From positions 1 through 37,818 of the forward strand of contig JANQQD010000097.1 in NCBI GenBank assembly GCA_028285185.1: DNA of 37,818 bases. The letters are read 5' to 3'. The notes beneath the pieces were generated by a model. The model did not search any database. It was not told where the DNA came from and saw only the letters and a program-made list of their open reading frames with translations. The stretch comes from Anaerolineae bacterium. GTDB taxonomy: Bacteria > Pseudomonadota > Alphaproteobacteria > DSM-16000 > Inquilinaceae. Each line of letters starts with the position of its first letter. Position 1 is the first letter of the stretch. Positions 1 to 8,983 of this stretch are shown piece by piece. A program made the translations under genes and the position numbers.

Positions 1-7
1 CCCGCCG

Positions 8-622
8 ATGATCGCCAAGCTGACCGGCACGGTCGACAGCGTGGCTGCCGACACCGCGGTGATCGATGTCGCCGGTGTCGGCTATCTGGTCCACGCCTCA
101 CGGCGGACATTGACGGCTCTGGGCCGACCGGGCGAGCGCGTGGCCGTTGTGGTCGAAACACAGATGCGCGACGACCGAATCCAGCTCTTCGGCTTCATCG
201 ATGCGGCGGAGCGGGATTGGTTCCGCCTGCTGACCGCGGTACAGGGCGTTGGCGGCCGCATGGCGCTGGCCGTCTTGAGCGTGCTGGACCCAGGGGCCCT
301 CACCATGGCGATCGCAGCGCAGGACCGGGCGGCGCTTTCGCGCGCGGATGGCGTCGGCGCCAAGCTGGCCGGCCGAATCGCAGCGGAGCTGCGCGACAAG
401 GTCGACGCCGTCGCCCAGGCGCCGCGCGCCACCACTGCCGCTGCCACGGCGCCCGTCACCTCAGCCGCGCCGGCACGCGACGACGCCGTTTCGGCGCTGG
501 TCAATCTCGGCTACAGCCGCTCCGAGGCCTTCGCTGCCGTGGCAAAGGCGGCCGAAGCGCTCGGCGACGGGGCCGGGGCTGAGGCCCTGATCCCCGCAGC
601 CCTGAAGACCTTGGCGCAATGA
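8..622 (+). CDS. ruvA: Holliday junction branch migration protein RuvA
   Basis: RuvA forms the tetramer that grips Holliday junction DNA and recruits the RuvB motor during recombinational repair in the cytoplasm. The 204-residue product begins MIAKLTGTV, as RuvA proteins do, with the N-terminal OB fold (about 1-62). A middle region with helix-hairpin-helix motifs follows ([10 protein letters not shown] near 79-88; [10 protein letters not shown] near 114-123). After an Ala/Thr/Pro-rich flexible linker (about 137-157) comes the small C-terminal domain that contacts RuvB ([15 protein letters not shown]). Length is normal for the family. The ATG lies only 7 bases from the window edge, so its ribosome site and the expected upstream ruvC cannot be seen. 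The stop overlaps the ruvB start as ATGA, implying translational coupling. Confidence 0.97.
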   Translation: MIAKLTGTVDSVAADTAVIDVAGVGYLVHASRRTLTALGRPGERVAVVVETQMRDDRIQLFGFIDAAERDWFRLLTAVQGVGGRMALAVLSVLDPGALTMAIAAQDRAALSRADGVGAKLAGRIAAELRDKVDAVAQAPRATTAAATAPVTSAAPARDDAVSALVNLGYSRSEAFAAVAKAAEALGDGAGAEALIPAALKTLAQ

Positions 623-1686
623 GCGCGGGCGGCTCCGACGCCGACCGGCTGGTCAGCGGCGAAGCGGGCGCCGAAGACGGCATCGGCCCGTCGCTCCGCC
701 CCACCAACCTGGATGCGTTCGTCGGCCAGTCGCATCTGAAGGGCAATCTGCGGGTGTTCATCGAGGCAGCGCGCGCCCGCGGCGACGCGCTGGACCATGT
801 GCTGCTTCACGGGCCACCGGGGCTGGGCAAGACCACGCTGGCACAGATCGTCGCCCGCGAACTGGGCGTTGATTTCCGGGCGACGTCCGGACCGGTGATC
901 GCCCGCGCCGGCGACCTCGCCGCATTGCTGACAAACCTTCACCCCCGGGATGTCCTTTTTATTGACGAAATTCATCGGCTCAATCCGGCGGTCGAGGAGA
1001 TCCTCTACCCGGCGATGGAGGACTTCCAACTCGATCTGGTGATTGGCGAAGGCCCGGCGGCAAGGTCGATCCGCATCGATCTGCCGAGGTTCACGCTGGT
1101 CGGCGCCACCACCCGGTCGGGCCTGATCACACGGCCCTTGCGCGAGCGGTTCGGGATTCCATTGCGCCTGGACTTCTACTCGCCTGAGGAATTGGAACAG
1201 ATCGTGTCCCGTGGCGCTGCCTTGCTCGATTGTCCCCTCACCCAAGACGGCGCCGGCGAGATTGCTCGCCGAGCCCGCGGCACGCCGCGCGTGGCCGGCC
1301 GGCTGCTGCGCCGAGTACGGGATTTCGCCGCCGTCGCTGGCCGAACATCGGTCGATGCCGTTATCGCGCGCGAAGCGCTTGAGCGCCTTGAGGTCGACGC
1401 ACGCGGGCTCGACACCATGGATCGGCGTTATCTGACGCTGTTGGCCGAGAACTATGGCGGCGGGCCCGTGGGGGTTGAAACGCTGGCGGCCGCCCTGGCC
1501 GAGCAGCGCGACGTGCTGGAAGAGGTGATCGAGCCTTACCTTCTGCAGCAGGGGTTCCTGCAGCGGACGCCCCGGGGCCGCATGCTGGCCGATCGCGGTT
1601 ACCGCCATCTCGGCCTGCCGCCGCCGGTGCGCGAGCCCGGCCAGCTCGACCTGCTGGGCGACGATGCCGGCAATAGTGATGCCTGA
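619..1686 (+). CDS. ruvB: Holliday junction branch migration ATPase RuvB
   Basis: RuvB is the AAA+ hexameric motor that pulls DNA through the RuvA-bound junction. The 355-residue protein has a short variable N-terminus, then the conserved [12 protein letters not shown] segment. The Walker A motif GPPGLGKT lies at about 65-72, Walker B LFIDEIH at about 113-119 and sensor 1 GATTR at about 162-166. The C-terminal winged-helix domain includes the DRRYL and [17 protein letters not shown] signatures. The ATG overlaps the ruvA stop by 4 bases, and its own 3' end overlaps the next gene (ybgC). All key ATPase residues are present. The call is certain from motifs and position. Confidence 0.98.
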   Translation: MSAGGSDADRLVSGEAGAEDGIGPSLRPTNLDAFVGQSHLKGNLRVFIEAARARGDALDHVLLHGPPGLGKTTLAQIVARELGVDFRATSGPVIARAGDLAALLTNLHPRDVLFIDEIHRLNPAVEEILYPAMEDFQLDLVIGEGPAARSIRIDLPRFTLVGATTRSGLITRPLRERFGIPLRLDFYSPEELEQIVSRGAALLDCPLTQDGAGEIARRARGTPRVAGRLLRRVRDFAAVAGRTSVDAVIAREALERLEVDARGLDTMDRRYLTLLAENYGGGPVGVETLAAALAEQRDVLEEVIEPYLLQQGFLQRTPRGRMLADRGYRHLGLPPPVREPGQLDLLGDDAGNSDA

Positions 1687-2143
1687 AGCAACTGCGAATC
1701 AGATGGATGGGGCGCACCGTTTTTCCGTCCGCGTCTATTGGGAAGACACGGACGCTGGCGGCATCGTCTACTACGCGAACTATCTGAAGTTCGCCGAACG
1801 GGCGCGCAGCGAGCTGGTGCGGCACGCCGGCATCGATCAGTCGGGGCTGCATGCGGCCCATGGCATCGCCTTTGCCGTGCGCCGGTGCGACATCGACTAC
1901 CGCGCGCCAGCGCGGCTTGATGATTTGTTGGAGGTGGTCACACGCGTCGACGCAGTGGGCGGGGCGAGCCTGGCCATGGTGCAGGACATCGTCCGCGGCG
2001 ACACGCTGGTCGTGCGCGTCCGGGTAGACCTGGTCTGCGTCAATCGGGACCTTCAGCCGGTCCGGCTGCCGCCGGACGTCCGGCATGCATTGACAACGTG
2101 GCAAACGAACGAAGACCCCGCGGCAGCGCCGCCGGCGGCTTGA
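1664..2143 (+). CDS. ybgC: YbgC-type acyl-CoA thioesterase of the tol-pal cluster
   Basis: This is a hotdog-fold thioesterase of the YbgC/4-hydroxybenzoyl-CoA thioesterase family, which hydrolyses acyl-CoA in the cytoplasm and is nearly always the first gene of proteobacterial tol-pal clusters. The motif [16 protein letters not shown] (about 25-40) carries the family's catalytic Asp (D30 in this numbering). The downstream [12 protein letters not shown] helix is also typical. The start is uncertain: ATG at 1664, 1679 and 1703 are all in frame. The first two overlap ruvB, and MDGAHRF at 1703 gives the length most usual for the family. The C-terminus is Ala/Pro-rich and probably disordered. It lies 22 bases before tolQ. 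Confidence 0.93.
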   Translation: MPAIVMPEATANQMDGAHRFSVRVYWEDTDAGGIVYYANYLKFAERARSELVRHAGIDQSGLHAAHGIAFAVRRCDIDYRAPARLDDLLEVVTRVDAVGGASLAMVQDIVRGDTLVVRVRVDLVCVNRDLQPVRLPPDVRHALTTWQTNEDPAAAPPAA

Positions 2144-2165
2144 GGCAAGACGAGGCGAAAGAGAG

Positions 2166-2897
<732 letters not shown>

Positions 2898-2905
2898 CGA
2901 GAGCC

Positions 2906-3349
2906 ATGGCCGCCTTCCTGACGCCGGGGCGCCACACGCGACGCAAGCGCCGGCAAGAACCGATGTGGCAGATCAACGTCACGCCCTTCGTCGACGTCAT
3001 GCTGGTGCTGCTGATCGTCTTCATGGTCACCGCCCCGCTTCTGACCGTCGGCGTGCCCGTCGACCTGCCGCGCACCGAGGCGCGCAATCTGAGCGACCCG
3101 GACGAACCTTTGATCATCACCGTCACCGCCGAGGGCGAGATCTATGTGCAGGAGACGGAGGTCGACATGTCGACGCTGATCCCGCTTCTGGTCAGCGTCA
3201 CCGAGGCCAATCAGGAGGCGCGCATCTTTCTGCGCGGCGATCGCGCGATCGCCTACGGCAGGGTGATGGAGGTGATGGGTGCGGTGAACAACGCCGGCTT
3301 CACCCGGGTCGCCCTGGTTGCCGAACTGCCCCCTCCGGAAACGCAATAG
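2906..3349 (+). CDS. tolR: Tol-Pal system stator protein TolR
   Basis: TolR is an ExbD/TolR-family protein with one membrane helix and a periplasmic dimerisation domain that works with TolQ to use the proton motive force. The 147-residue product has a basic N-terminal tail (RHTRRKRRQEP) and the signature INVTPFVDVMLVLLIVFM at about 23-40. The proton-carrying Asp is D30 within that helix. The periplasmic domain has the usual ITVTAEGEIY and IFLRGDRAIAYGRVMEVMG elements and ends soon after. It lies 8 bases after tolQ and 12 bases before tolA, within the same operon. Confidence 0.96.
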   Translation: MAAFLTPGRHTRRKRRQEPMWQINVTPFVDVMLVLLIVFMVTAPLLTVGVPVDLPRTEARNLSDPDEPLIITVTAEGEIYVQETEVDMSTLIPLLVSVTEANQEARIFLRGDRAIAYGRVMEVMGAVNNAGFTRVALVAELPPPETQ

Positions 3350-3361
3350 CAGAACAGCCCC

Positions 3362-4420
3362 ATGCGGTCCGGGTTCGCAGCCTCGCTGGTCCTGCACATC
3401 GTGGTCATCCTGCTGCTGGCCATCGATCTGCCGTTCCTGCGCCGCGATACGGAGATGGTGCTGAGCGCGGTGCCGGTGGACTTCATCGACGCTGCCGAAC
3501 TCGGCCCCATGGCGTCCCTCGACGAAGGCGGCGACGTGCTGGCCGAACCGCCCATGCAGATCGAATCGGAGCCACCCCCAACACCTCCGACGCCGGAGAT
3601 CGAACCGCCGGAGATCCCGCTGGAGCCGCCGGCTTCGGAACCGCTGGAGCCGGAGCCGCTAGAGCCGGAGCCACCGGCAGCCGAGGTGTTGCCCAATGCG
3701 CGTGAACCGGACGACGTGCCGGAACCGCAGCCTGCTCCGGAACCTCCACCGCCGCCGGAACCGGAGCCGCCTGAACCGGAAACTGAGCCCGAACCCGAAC
3801 CAGAAGCGGAGCCGTTCGATGAACCGGAGCCGGAACCCGAGCCGGAACCTGAGCCCGAACCGGAGCCGGAGCCCGAGCCCGAGCCGGAGCCCGAGCCGGA
3901 GCCGGAGCCTGAACCCGAGCCTGAGCCGGAGCCGGAGCCGGAGCCGGAGCCCGAAGTGGCCGAGGCCCCGATCCAGCCGCCCTCACCCCAGCGCCGCCCG
4001 CCTGCGCCCGAGCGGCCACCTGAGCCGGAGCCGCCGCCGGAGCAGCCCACACCGCAGCCTCAGCAGCCAGAGCAGCCCGGCCAGACGGCGGCGATCCCGA
4101 CTGAGCCGACTCGGCTCTCGGCGTCTCAGGAAGCTGCCGTGCGGGAACGTGTGCTGCCGTGTTGGAACTTCGATGCAAATGCCGCTGGAGCCGACACCAT
4201 CATCGTCGAGATTCGTGCCGCGATGAATAGGGACGGGACCGTTGCAGATGCCGAGATAGTGAATGCCGGCGAGTATCCAGGCAGTGCGGTGTTCCGCGCA
4301 GCCGCAGAAAGCGCTTGGCGCGCCATTAGGAACCCCCGTTGCCAACCACTACCCCTGCCGGCCGATCGATATGACGAATGGCGCGACATCCTGTTTGTCT
4401 TTGATCCTCGTGATCTGTAG
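3362..4420 (+). CDS. tolA: TolA envelope-spanning protein with Glu-Pro repeat linker
   Basis: TolA spans the periplasm, linking the TolQR motor to TolB and Pal at the outer membrane. An N-terminal membrane helix (about 5-22, [16 protein letters not shown]) anchors the protein. Residues 55-250 are almost wholly Pro/Glu-rich, with an uninterrupted Glu-Pro run at about 154-198 (22 repeats). This replaces the Ala/Lys-rich coiled helix of the enterobacterial protein. The C-terminal domain (about 251-352) has two Cys (C267, C327) and a TolA/TonB-like pattern with [14 protein letters not shown]. Poly-EP should form an extended, stiff spacer. The call rests on position, topology and the C-terminal domain. 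Confidence 0.93.
   Translation: MRSGFAASLVLHIVVILLLAIDLPFLRRDTEMVLSAVPVDFIDAAELGPMASLDEGGDVLAEPPMQIESEPPPTPPTPEIEPPEIPLEPPASEPLEPEPLEPEPPAAEVLPNAREPDDVPEPQPAPEPPPPPEPEPPEPETEPEPEPEAEPFDEPEPEPEPEPEPEPEPEPEPEPEPEPEPEPEPEPEPEPEPEPEPEVAEAPIQPPSPQRRPPAPERPPEPEPPPEQPTPQPQQPEQPGQTAAIPTEPTRLSASQEAAVRERVLPCWNFDANAAGADTIIVEIRAAMNRDGTVADAEIVNAGEYPGSAVFRAAAESAWRAIRNPRCQPLPLPADRYDEWRDILFVFDPRDL
3821..3955 (+). repeat. Hexanucleotide tract encoding 22 Glu-Pro repeats in tolA
   Basis: A run of GAG/GAA-CCG/CCC units encodes an uninterrupted Glu-Pro dipeptide repeat. Synonymous third-base changes break up the perfect DNA repeat, which should reduce but not abolish replication slippage. A whole-unit gain or loss would keep frame and change only linker length. 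Confidence 0.9.
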
Positions 4421-4454
4421 TGATCCTGTGGCGATGACCAAGGGAGCCTGATCC

Positions 4455-5801
4455 ATGATCGTCGACTCTCGCCTGCCGAGACTGGCGGCCTATGCAGTTG
4501 GCTTCGTGACCCTCTTGATGCTGTACGCGGTGCAGGCCGTCCCGGCCCGGGCCGAGCTGCGCATCGACATTTTCGGCCCGAACCCGCCGGAACCCATGCC
4601 GATCGCCATACCGGCGTTCAGCGGGTCCGGCGCCGACCAGCAGCGCGGTCAGGAGATCGCGTCCGTGATCGCGGCGGATCTCGAGCGTTCGGGCCTGTTC
4701 CGAATCGTCGACCCCAACGCCTATATCCAGGATCCTGACTCGCTGCTGGTGGGGCCCCGCTTTGCGGACTGGCGCATCATCAACGCCGAAGCCCTGGTCT
4801 CCGGCAGCGTCCAGACCCAGGGCGACGGCCGGCTGCGCGCCGAATTCCGCCTCTGGGACGTGATCGCCGAGACTGAGGCGACCGGCCAGGCCTATCAGAC
4901 GGAGCAGGAGAACTGGCGGCGCATCGCCCATATCATCGCCGACCAGATCTATGAGCGGATCACGGGCGAAAGCGGGTACTTCGACACGCGCATCGTCTAT
5001 GTCGCCGAAAGCGGGCCGGCGACCCAACGGGTCAAACGGCTGGCCATCATGGATCAGGACGGCGCCAATCACCGGTACCTGACCAACGGCGACACGCTGG
5101 TGCTCACGCCCCGATTCTCGCCGACCACGCAAGAGATCACGTTTCTCGCCTATTACGACGACCAGCCGCGGGTCTACCTGTTCAACATCGACAGCGGCCG
5201 GCGCGAGCTTCTGGGCAACTTCCCCAGCATGACCTTCTCGCCCCGGTTTTCGCCGGACGGCAACAGCGTGGTCATGAGCCAGGCGCAGGGCGGCAATACC
5301 GACATCTATGTCATGGACCTGCGCACCCGCAACGCCCGCCGGCTGACCTCGAACCCAGGGATCGACACAGCACCGTCCTTCTCGCCGGACGGCAGCCAGA
5401 TCGTCTTCGAAAGCGATCGCGGCGGCTCACAGCAGATCTACGTCATGGGTGCCGGCGGCGGCGGCGGCCAGCGGATCAGCTTCGGCCCCGGTCGCTACGG
5501 CAGCCCCGTCTGGTCGCCGCGCGGCGACCTGATCGCCTTCACCCGCCAGCATCAGGGCCGGTTCGCTATCGGGATCATGCGTCCCGATGGCACCGGCGAG
5601 CGCATCCTGGCGGAAGCCTTCCACATGGAGGGGCCGACCTGGGCCCCCAATGGACGGATGATCATGTACTTCACCGAAGCGTCCGGTGCGGGCGGCCGAT
5701 CCGCCCGCCTGCAGGTCGTCAGCATCGACGGCCGCACCTCCTGGGCCGTGCCGACGCCGCTTGACGGGTCCGATCCGGCATGGTCTTCCTTGCTGCCATA
5801 A
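4455..5801 (+). CDS. tolB: Tol-Pal system periplasmic beta-propeller TolB
   Basis: TolB is the periplasmic partner that shuttles between TolA and Pal. The 448-residue precursor has a Sec signal peptide (hydrophobic about 10-30) likely cleaved after ARA, leaving ELRIDIFGP. An N-terminal domain (about 33-170) precedes a C-terminal six-bladed propeller. The blades carry repeated PD40/TolB motifs such as [36 protein letters not shown] and [12 protein letters not shown]. Length is normal. A good ribosome site (AAGGGAGC) lies upstream of the ATG. It is 34 bases after tolA. Confidence 0.97.
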   Translation: MIVDSRLPRLAAYAVGFVTLLMLYAVQAVPARAELRIDIFGPNPPEPMPIAIPAFSGSGADQQRGQEIASVIAADLERSGLFRIVDPNAYIQDPDSLLVGPRFADWRIINAEALVSGSVQTQGDGRLRAEFRLWDVIAETEATGQAYQTEQENWRRIAHIIADQIYERITGESGYFDTRIVYVAESGPATQRVKRLAIMDQDGANHRYLTNGDTLVLTPRFSPTTQEITFLAYYDDQPRVYLFNIDSGRRELLGNFPSMTFSPRFSPDGNSVVMSQAQGGNTDIYVMDLRTRNARRLTSNPGIDTAPSFSPDGSQIVFESDRGGSQQIYVMGAGGGGGQRISFGPGRYGSPVWSPRGDLIAFTRQHQGRFAIGIMRPDGTGERILAEAFHMEGPTWAPNGRMIMYFTEASGAGGRSARLQVVSIDGRTSWAVPTPLDGSDPAWSSLLP

Positions 5802-5807
5802 CAAATC

Positions 5808-5822
5808 CGGCCTAAAAGGCCG
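5808..5822 (+). terminator. Short hairpin between tolB and pal
   Basis: CGGCC-TAAAA-GGCCG forms a 5-bp stem 6 bases after the tolB stop, with no T-tract. It is more likely an mRNA-stability or attenuation hairpin than a full terminator, and pal is probably still co-transcribed. Confidence 0.3.
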
Positions 5823-5893
5823 CCTCACCCCGTGGGAGAGTTCACTGGCGGGCACCCACCTTACCCCAGCGACTGACTGAGGGATGATCAGCT

Positions 5894-6394
5894 ATGACGA
5901 TGAAGGTGTTCACCTTGTGCGCCGCAGTTCTGCTGCTGGTTGCTTGCGGCTCGTCGGAAGAGACGGTTTCGACCGGCGGCGGCGGCACCGTCGCCACGCC
6001 GGCACCCGGTGGTCCACGAGCGGGAACGGTCGAAGACTTCCAGATCAATGTCGGCGACCGGGTCTTCTTCGCGCTCGACAGCTCCGAGCTTTCGCCTGAG
6101 GCGCGCTCGACACTCGATCGCCAAGCCGCCTGGCTCGCCCAGTATCCGCAAGCGCAGCTGCGGATCGAAGGCCATGCCGACGAGCGGGGCACGCGTGAGT
6201 ACAATCTCGCCCTCGGCGACCGCCGCGCCAACGCGGTCCGCAACTATCTGGTCTCGCAGGGCGTCGCCTCATCGCGACTCGAGACCATCAGCTACGGCAA
6301 AGAGCGGCCCGCCGTCGTGGGCAGCAACGAAAGCGCCTGGGCGCAGAACCGCCGGGGTGTCAGCGTCATCACCAGCGGCGCCCCCATCAACTAA
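5894..6394 (+). CDS. pal: Peptidoglycan-associated lipoprotein Pal
   Basis: Pal is an outer-membrane lipoprotein that binds peptidoglycan through an OmpA-like domain and TolB/TolA on the other side. The 166-residue precursor has a lipoprotein signal with lipobox LLVAC (Cys about 18). A Gly/Ser/Thr-rich tether follows. The OmpA C-terminal domain occupies about 55-160, with FALDSSELSPEA, the diaminopimelate-binding motif GHADERGTREYNLALGDRRA, and the closing NRRGVSV element. An alternative ATG two codons downstream (MKVF) would only shorten the n-region. GAGGG lies upstream of the start. Confidence 0.97.
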   Translation: MTMKVFTLCAAVLLLVACGSSEETVSTGGGGTVATPAPGGPRAGTVEDFQINVGDRVFFALDSSELSPEARSTLDRQAAWLAQYPQAQLRIEGHADERGTREYNLALGDRRANAVRNYLVSQGVASSRLETISYGKERPAVVGSNESAWAQNRRGVSVITSGAPIN

Positions 6395-6553
6395 CTCCCA
6401 CCTCGCCCATCCGGCCGGCGAAACGCCATAGTTTCGCCTGCTTGCCGAACAATCGTGAGATTGATCGGCAACAAGCGCGACCGCCGCGCCGGCCGGAAGG
6501 GCGTGTCTGGTGCCCGCCGCTGGCGACGCACGCGCGACAGACATGGATCAGCC

Positions 6554-7561
6554 ATGCGGATACAGCTTTTTCGCCCGCGGCGACTGGGATGGCGGCAGGC
6601 CGGCTCGCTCGGTGCCGTCCTCTTGGCGATGGGCGGCGCTGCCTATTGGGGCTTGTCGCTGCCGGCCCATCATGCGGAAGCGGGCGCGTTCACGGATGCC
6701 GGCACGCTTGCGCGGCTGGAGCGGCTGGAGGCCGAGGCCACCCGCGTCTCCCGACTGCTCGGGGTCGAGCCGACGACTGGGGTGATCCTGGCCCAATCGG
6801 GCAGTCTGCCGGAGAGTTATGCGGCCCAGGTTGAGGTCAGGCTATCGCAGCTGGAAGCACAGATGCGAGAGCTGACCGGCCGGATCGAGCAGGCGCAGTA
6901 CGAGGCCCAGCAGCTCTCCGACCAGATGCGGCGCAGCATGCAGGATATCGAATTCCGGCTGGATATGCTGGAAGGCGGATCCGGTGGCTCCGGCGGGCCT
7001 CTGGGCCCGATCTCCGGCGGCCCCGCACCCTCCGCGGCACCGCCTGCGAGTTCGGATATCGGGCCGACCTACGACAGCCTTTCGGAACTGGCGACCCAAC
7101 CCGCACCGACGGGCGGCACCCTCGGCACGCTGACGGTGCCGGGCGGTGACGAGGGCACGTCGGTGGCGTCGCTGGGCGATGCGCAAGGGCAGTACGAGAC
7201 AGCCTATCAGCTGCTGCAGCGCGCGGACTATCCGGGCGCCGAAGCGGCGCTGCAGCAGTTTCTGAGCGCCTATCCCTCCCATGAACTGGCCAGCAATGCC
7301 CAGTACTGGCTGGGGGAGACCTATTATGTGCGCGGCCGCTACAACGACGCTGCGATTGCCTTCGCCCAGAGCTATCAGCGCTATCCCGGCGGCGCCAAGG
7401 CCGTCGACAGCCTGTTGAAGTTGGGCATGTCGCTGGCGGCCCTCGGCCAGCGCGATGATGCCTGCATTACTTTTGCTCAGCTGCGGACGGAATTCCCGAA
7501 TGCGCCCGCAGCGGTCATCAACCGGGCGGACCAGGAAAGCGACCAGTTGGAGTGTCAGTAG
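6554..7561 (+). CDS. cpoB: Cell division coordinator CpoB (YbgF)
   Basis: CpoB is the periplasmic TolA-binding protein that couples outer-membrane constriction with septal peptidoglycan synthesis. With the ATG at 6554 the product is 335 residues with a signal peptide (basic MRIQLFRPRR, hydrophobic about 16-36, likely cut after AEA). The same frame extends upstream to a GTG at 6455, but that would place an Arg-rich stretch before the signal, so the later start is preferred. A coiled-coil segment follows (LSQLEAQMRELTGRIEQAQY). After a Gly/Ser/Pro linker, TPR repeats fill about the last 120 residues (YETAYQLLQRADYPGAEAAL, NAQYWLGETYYVRGRY, KAVDSLLKLGMSLAALGQ). The 3' end overlaps tilS. Confidence 0.92.
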   Translation: MRIQLFRPRRLGWRQAGSLGAVLLAMGGAAYWGLSLPAHHAEAGAFTDAGTLARLERLEAEATRVSRLLGVEPTTGVILAQSGSLPESYAAQVEVRLSQLEAQMRELTGRIEQAQYEAQQLSDQMRRSMQDIEFRLDMLEGGSGGSGGPLGPISGGPAPSAAPPASSDIGPTYDSLSELATQPAPTGGTLGTLTVPGGDEGTSVASLGDAQGQYETAYQLLQRADYPGAEAALQQFLSAYPSHELASNAQYWLGETYYVRGRYNDAAIAFAQSYQRYPGGAKAVDSLLKLGMSLAALGQRDDACITFAQLRTEFPNAPAAVINRADQESDQLECQ

Positions 7562-8898
7562 TCCAGGCGCCCCCCCTCGGCGATGACGACTTTGCCCTCC
7601 TGATAGACGGTCTCGGCCCCTTCGAACCTTCCCCTCGTCTGGCCGTCGGCGTGTCCGGCGGCGCTGACAGCCTTGCCCTGACGGCGCTGGCCGACGCCTG
7701 GGCCCGCAACCGCGGCGGGGCTGTGCTGGCCGTTACGGTCGACCACGGCTTGCGTCCGGAATCCGGGCAGGAGGCGGCGGCACTTGGCCGTCAACTGTCC
7801 AGGCTTCGCATCGAGCATGCCGTCCTGCGCTGGCAGGACGCCGCGGCAGGATCGGATCTTCAGGCGCGGGCGCGTGCCGCCAGGCATGCACTCCTCTCCG
7901 ACTTCTGCCAGGCCCGGGGCATCCTCCATCTCCTGTTGGCGCATACCGCCGATGACCAAGCGGAAACTGTGCTGATGCGGTTCGCCAAGGGTTCGGGCCC
8001 CGACGGGTTGTCGGGCATCCCGGTGGTGGCGGAACGCCCGCATTTCCGGATCCTGAGACCCCTGCTGCAGGTAACTAAGGCGCGGCTGGAAGCCACCTGC
8101 GCCCAGCATGGCCTCACCTGGGCGTCAGACCCCTCGAACGCCGACCAGCGTTACGCCCGCGGCCGACTGCGCGCGGCGCATTGCCTGCTGGCGGCCGAGG
8201 GCCTGACGGCGGACCGCCTGTTGGATACGGCCCAACGGTGCGGCACCGTGCGCGCATACTTGGAACGGGAGGTCGCCGCGGTCTTGGGTGCCTCGGTCAG
8301 CCTCTATCCCGAAGGATATGCCGAAATCGATCGGGAGCGCCTTGAAGCCGCACCGCCCCCGATTCGGCTTGCCGTCCTGGCCGCGGTCATTCGCACCATA
8401 GGCGGCCAGCCCTACCGGCCGCGACAAGAGCGCATGGCGCGGCTCTCGCAGGCCCTTTCGGCCGAGGGTTTCACCGGCGGTCGCACCTTAGGCGGGTGCC
8501 GCATCCTCATGGGACGGCGCTTGACGATCTGTCGTGAGGGAGCAGCCGCCCGCGATGTCCGCAAGGCCATCCCCGGCGGGACGGTCGCCTGGGACGGGCG
8601 GTTCCGCGTCACCGTACCGCCGCTGCCGGAATCCGGCGATATGGAGGTAAGGAAACTGGGCCGCGCTGCATCCGCGGTCGGCCAGGGAAAGCTGCGTCCA
8701 TCGCTGCCCTGGCCGGTGCGGACGGCGCTGCCTGGACTGTGGCGGGGCGACACGCTGATCGCCGCACCGGCCCCGGCGAAGGCCCATGGGCGGACCGCAG
8801 AAGGCCAGATGCCGGATCTGGAATGCACTTTCGTGCCCGACCATCCGCTCACCTCGGCGCCGTTTCCCGTTGTCTATGCGCCGGGCGGGATTATCTAA
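7552..8898 (+). CDS. tilS: tRNA(Ile)-lysidine synthetase TilS
   Basis: TilS uses ATP and lysine to convert C34 of the CAU-anticodon isoleucine tRNA to lysidine, so the tRNA reads AUA. The PP-loop motif SGGADS lies at about 35-40. It is followed by VDHGLRPES and the LAHTADDQAETVLMRFAKGSG segment, all diagnostic of TilS. About 200 C-terminal residues carry the more variable tRNA-recognition region. The start is GTG at 7552, overlapping the end of cpoB by 10 bases and giving a sensible N-terminus, so coupling is likely. Length (448) is at the upper end for the family. Confidence 0.95.
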   Translation: MSVVQAPPLGDDDFALLIDGLGPFEPSPRLAVGVSGGADSLALTALADAWARNRGGAVLAVTVDHGLRPESGQEAAALGRQLSRLRIEHAVLRWQDAAAGSDLQARARAARHALLSDFCQARGILHLLLAHTADDQAETVLMRFAKGSGPDGLSGIPVVAERPHFRILRPLLQVTKARLEATCAQHGLTWASDPSNADQRYARGRLRAAHCLLAAEGLTADRLLDTAQRCGTVRAYLEREVAAVLGASVSLYPEGYAEIDRERLEAAPPPIRLAVLAAVIRTIGGQPYRPRQERMARLSQALSAEGFTGGRTLGGCRILMGRRLTICREGAAARDVRKAIPGGTVAWDGRFRVTVPPLPESGDMEVRKLGRAASAVGQGKLRPSLPWPVRTALPGLWRGDTLIAAPAPAKAHGRTAEGQMPDLECTFVPDHPLTSAPFPVVYAPGGII

Positions 8899-8917
8899 GG
8901 AGTCGTCAATTGAGACC

Positions 8918-8926
8918 TGATACAAT
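8918..8926 (+). promoter_or_regulatory. Candidate extended -10 element before ftsH
   Basis: TG-A-TACAAT matches an extended -10 (TGnTATAAT, one mismatch). No convincing -35 is seen, which is usual for this promoter type. It would start transcription about 50 bases before the ftsH start, giving ftsH its own promoter separate from the tol-pal run. Confidence 0.35.
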
Positions 8927-8983
8927 GGTTGTGGAAGAAACGCCTTCGTGGCGGCCGCGAAATGCCAGGAAAGGCAAACGCCC

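Noticed and set aside
511-1608. Long antisense frame opposite ruvB
   Set aside because: Shadow of a certain gene; composition rich in Arg, Gln, His as typical for antisense frames in GC-rich DNA.
3253-4050. Long - strand frame encoding Gly-Ser repeats opposite tolA
   Set aside because: It is the antisense reading of the Glu-Pro tract; the opposite strand of GAGCCG repeats reads as Gly-Ser. No start signal or family.
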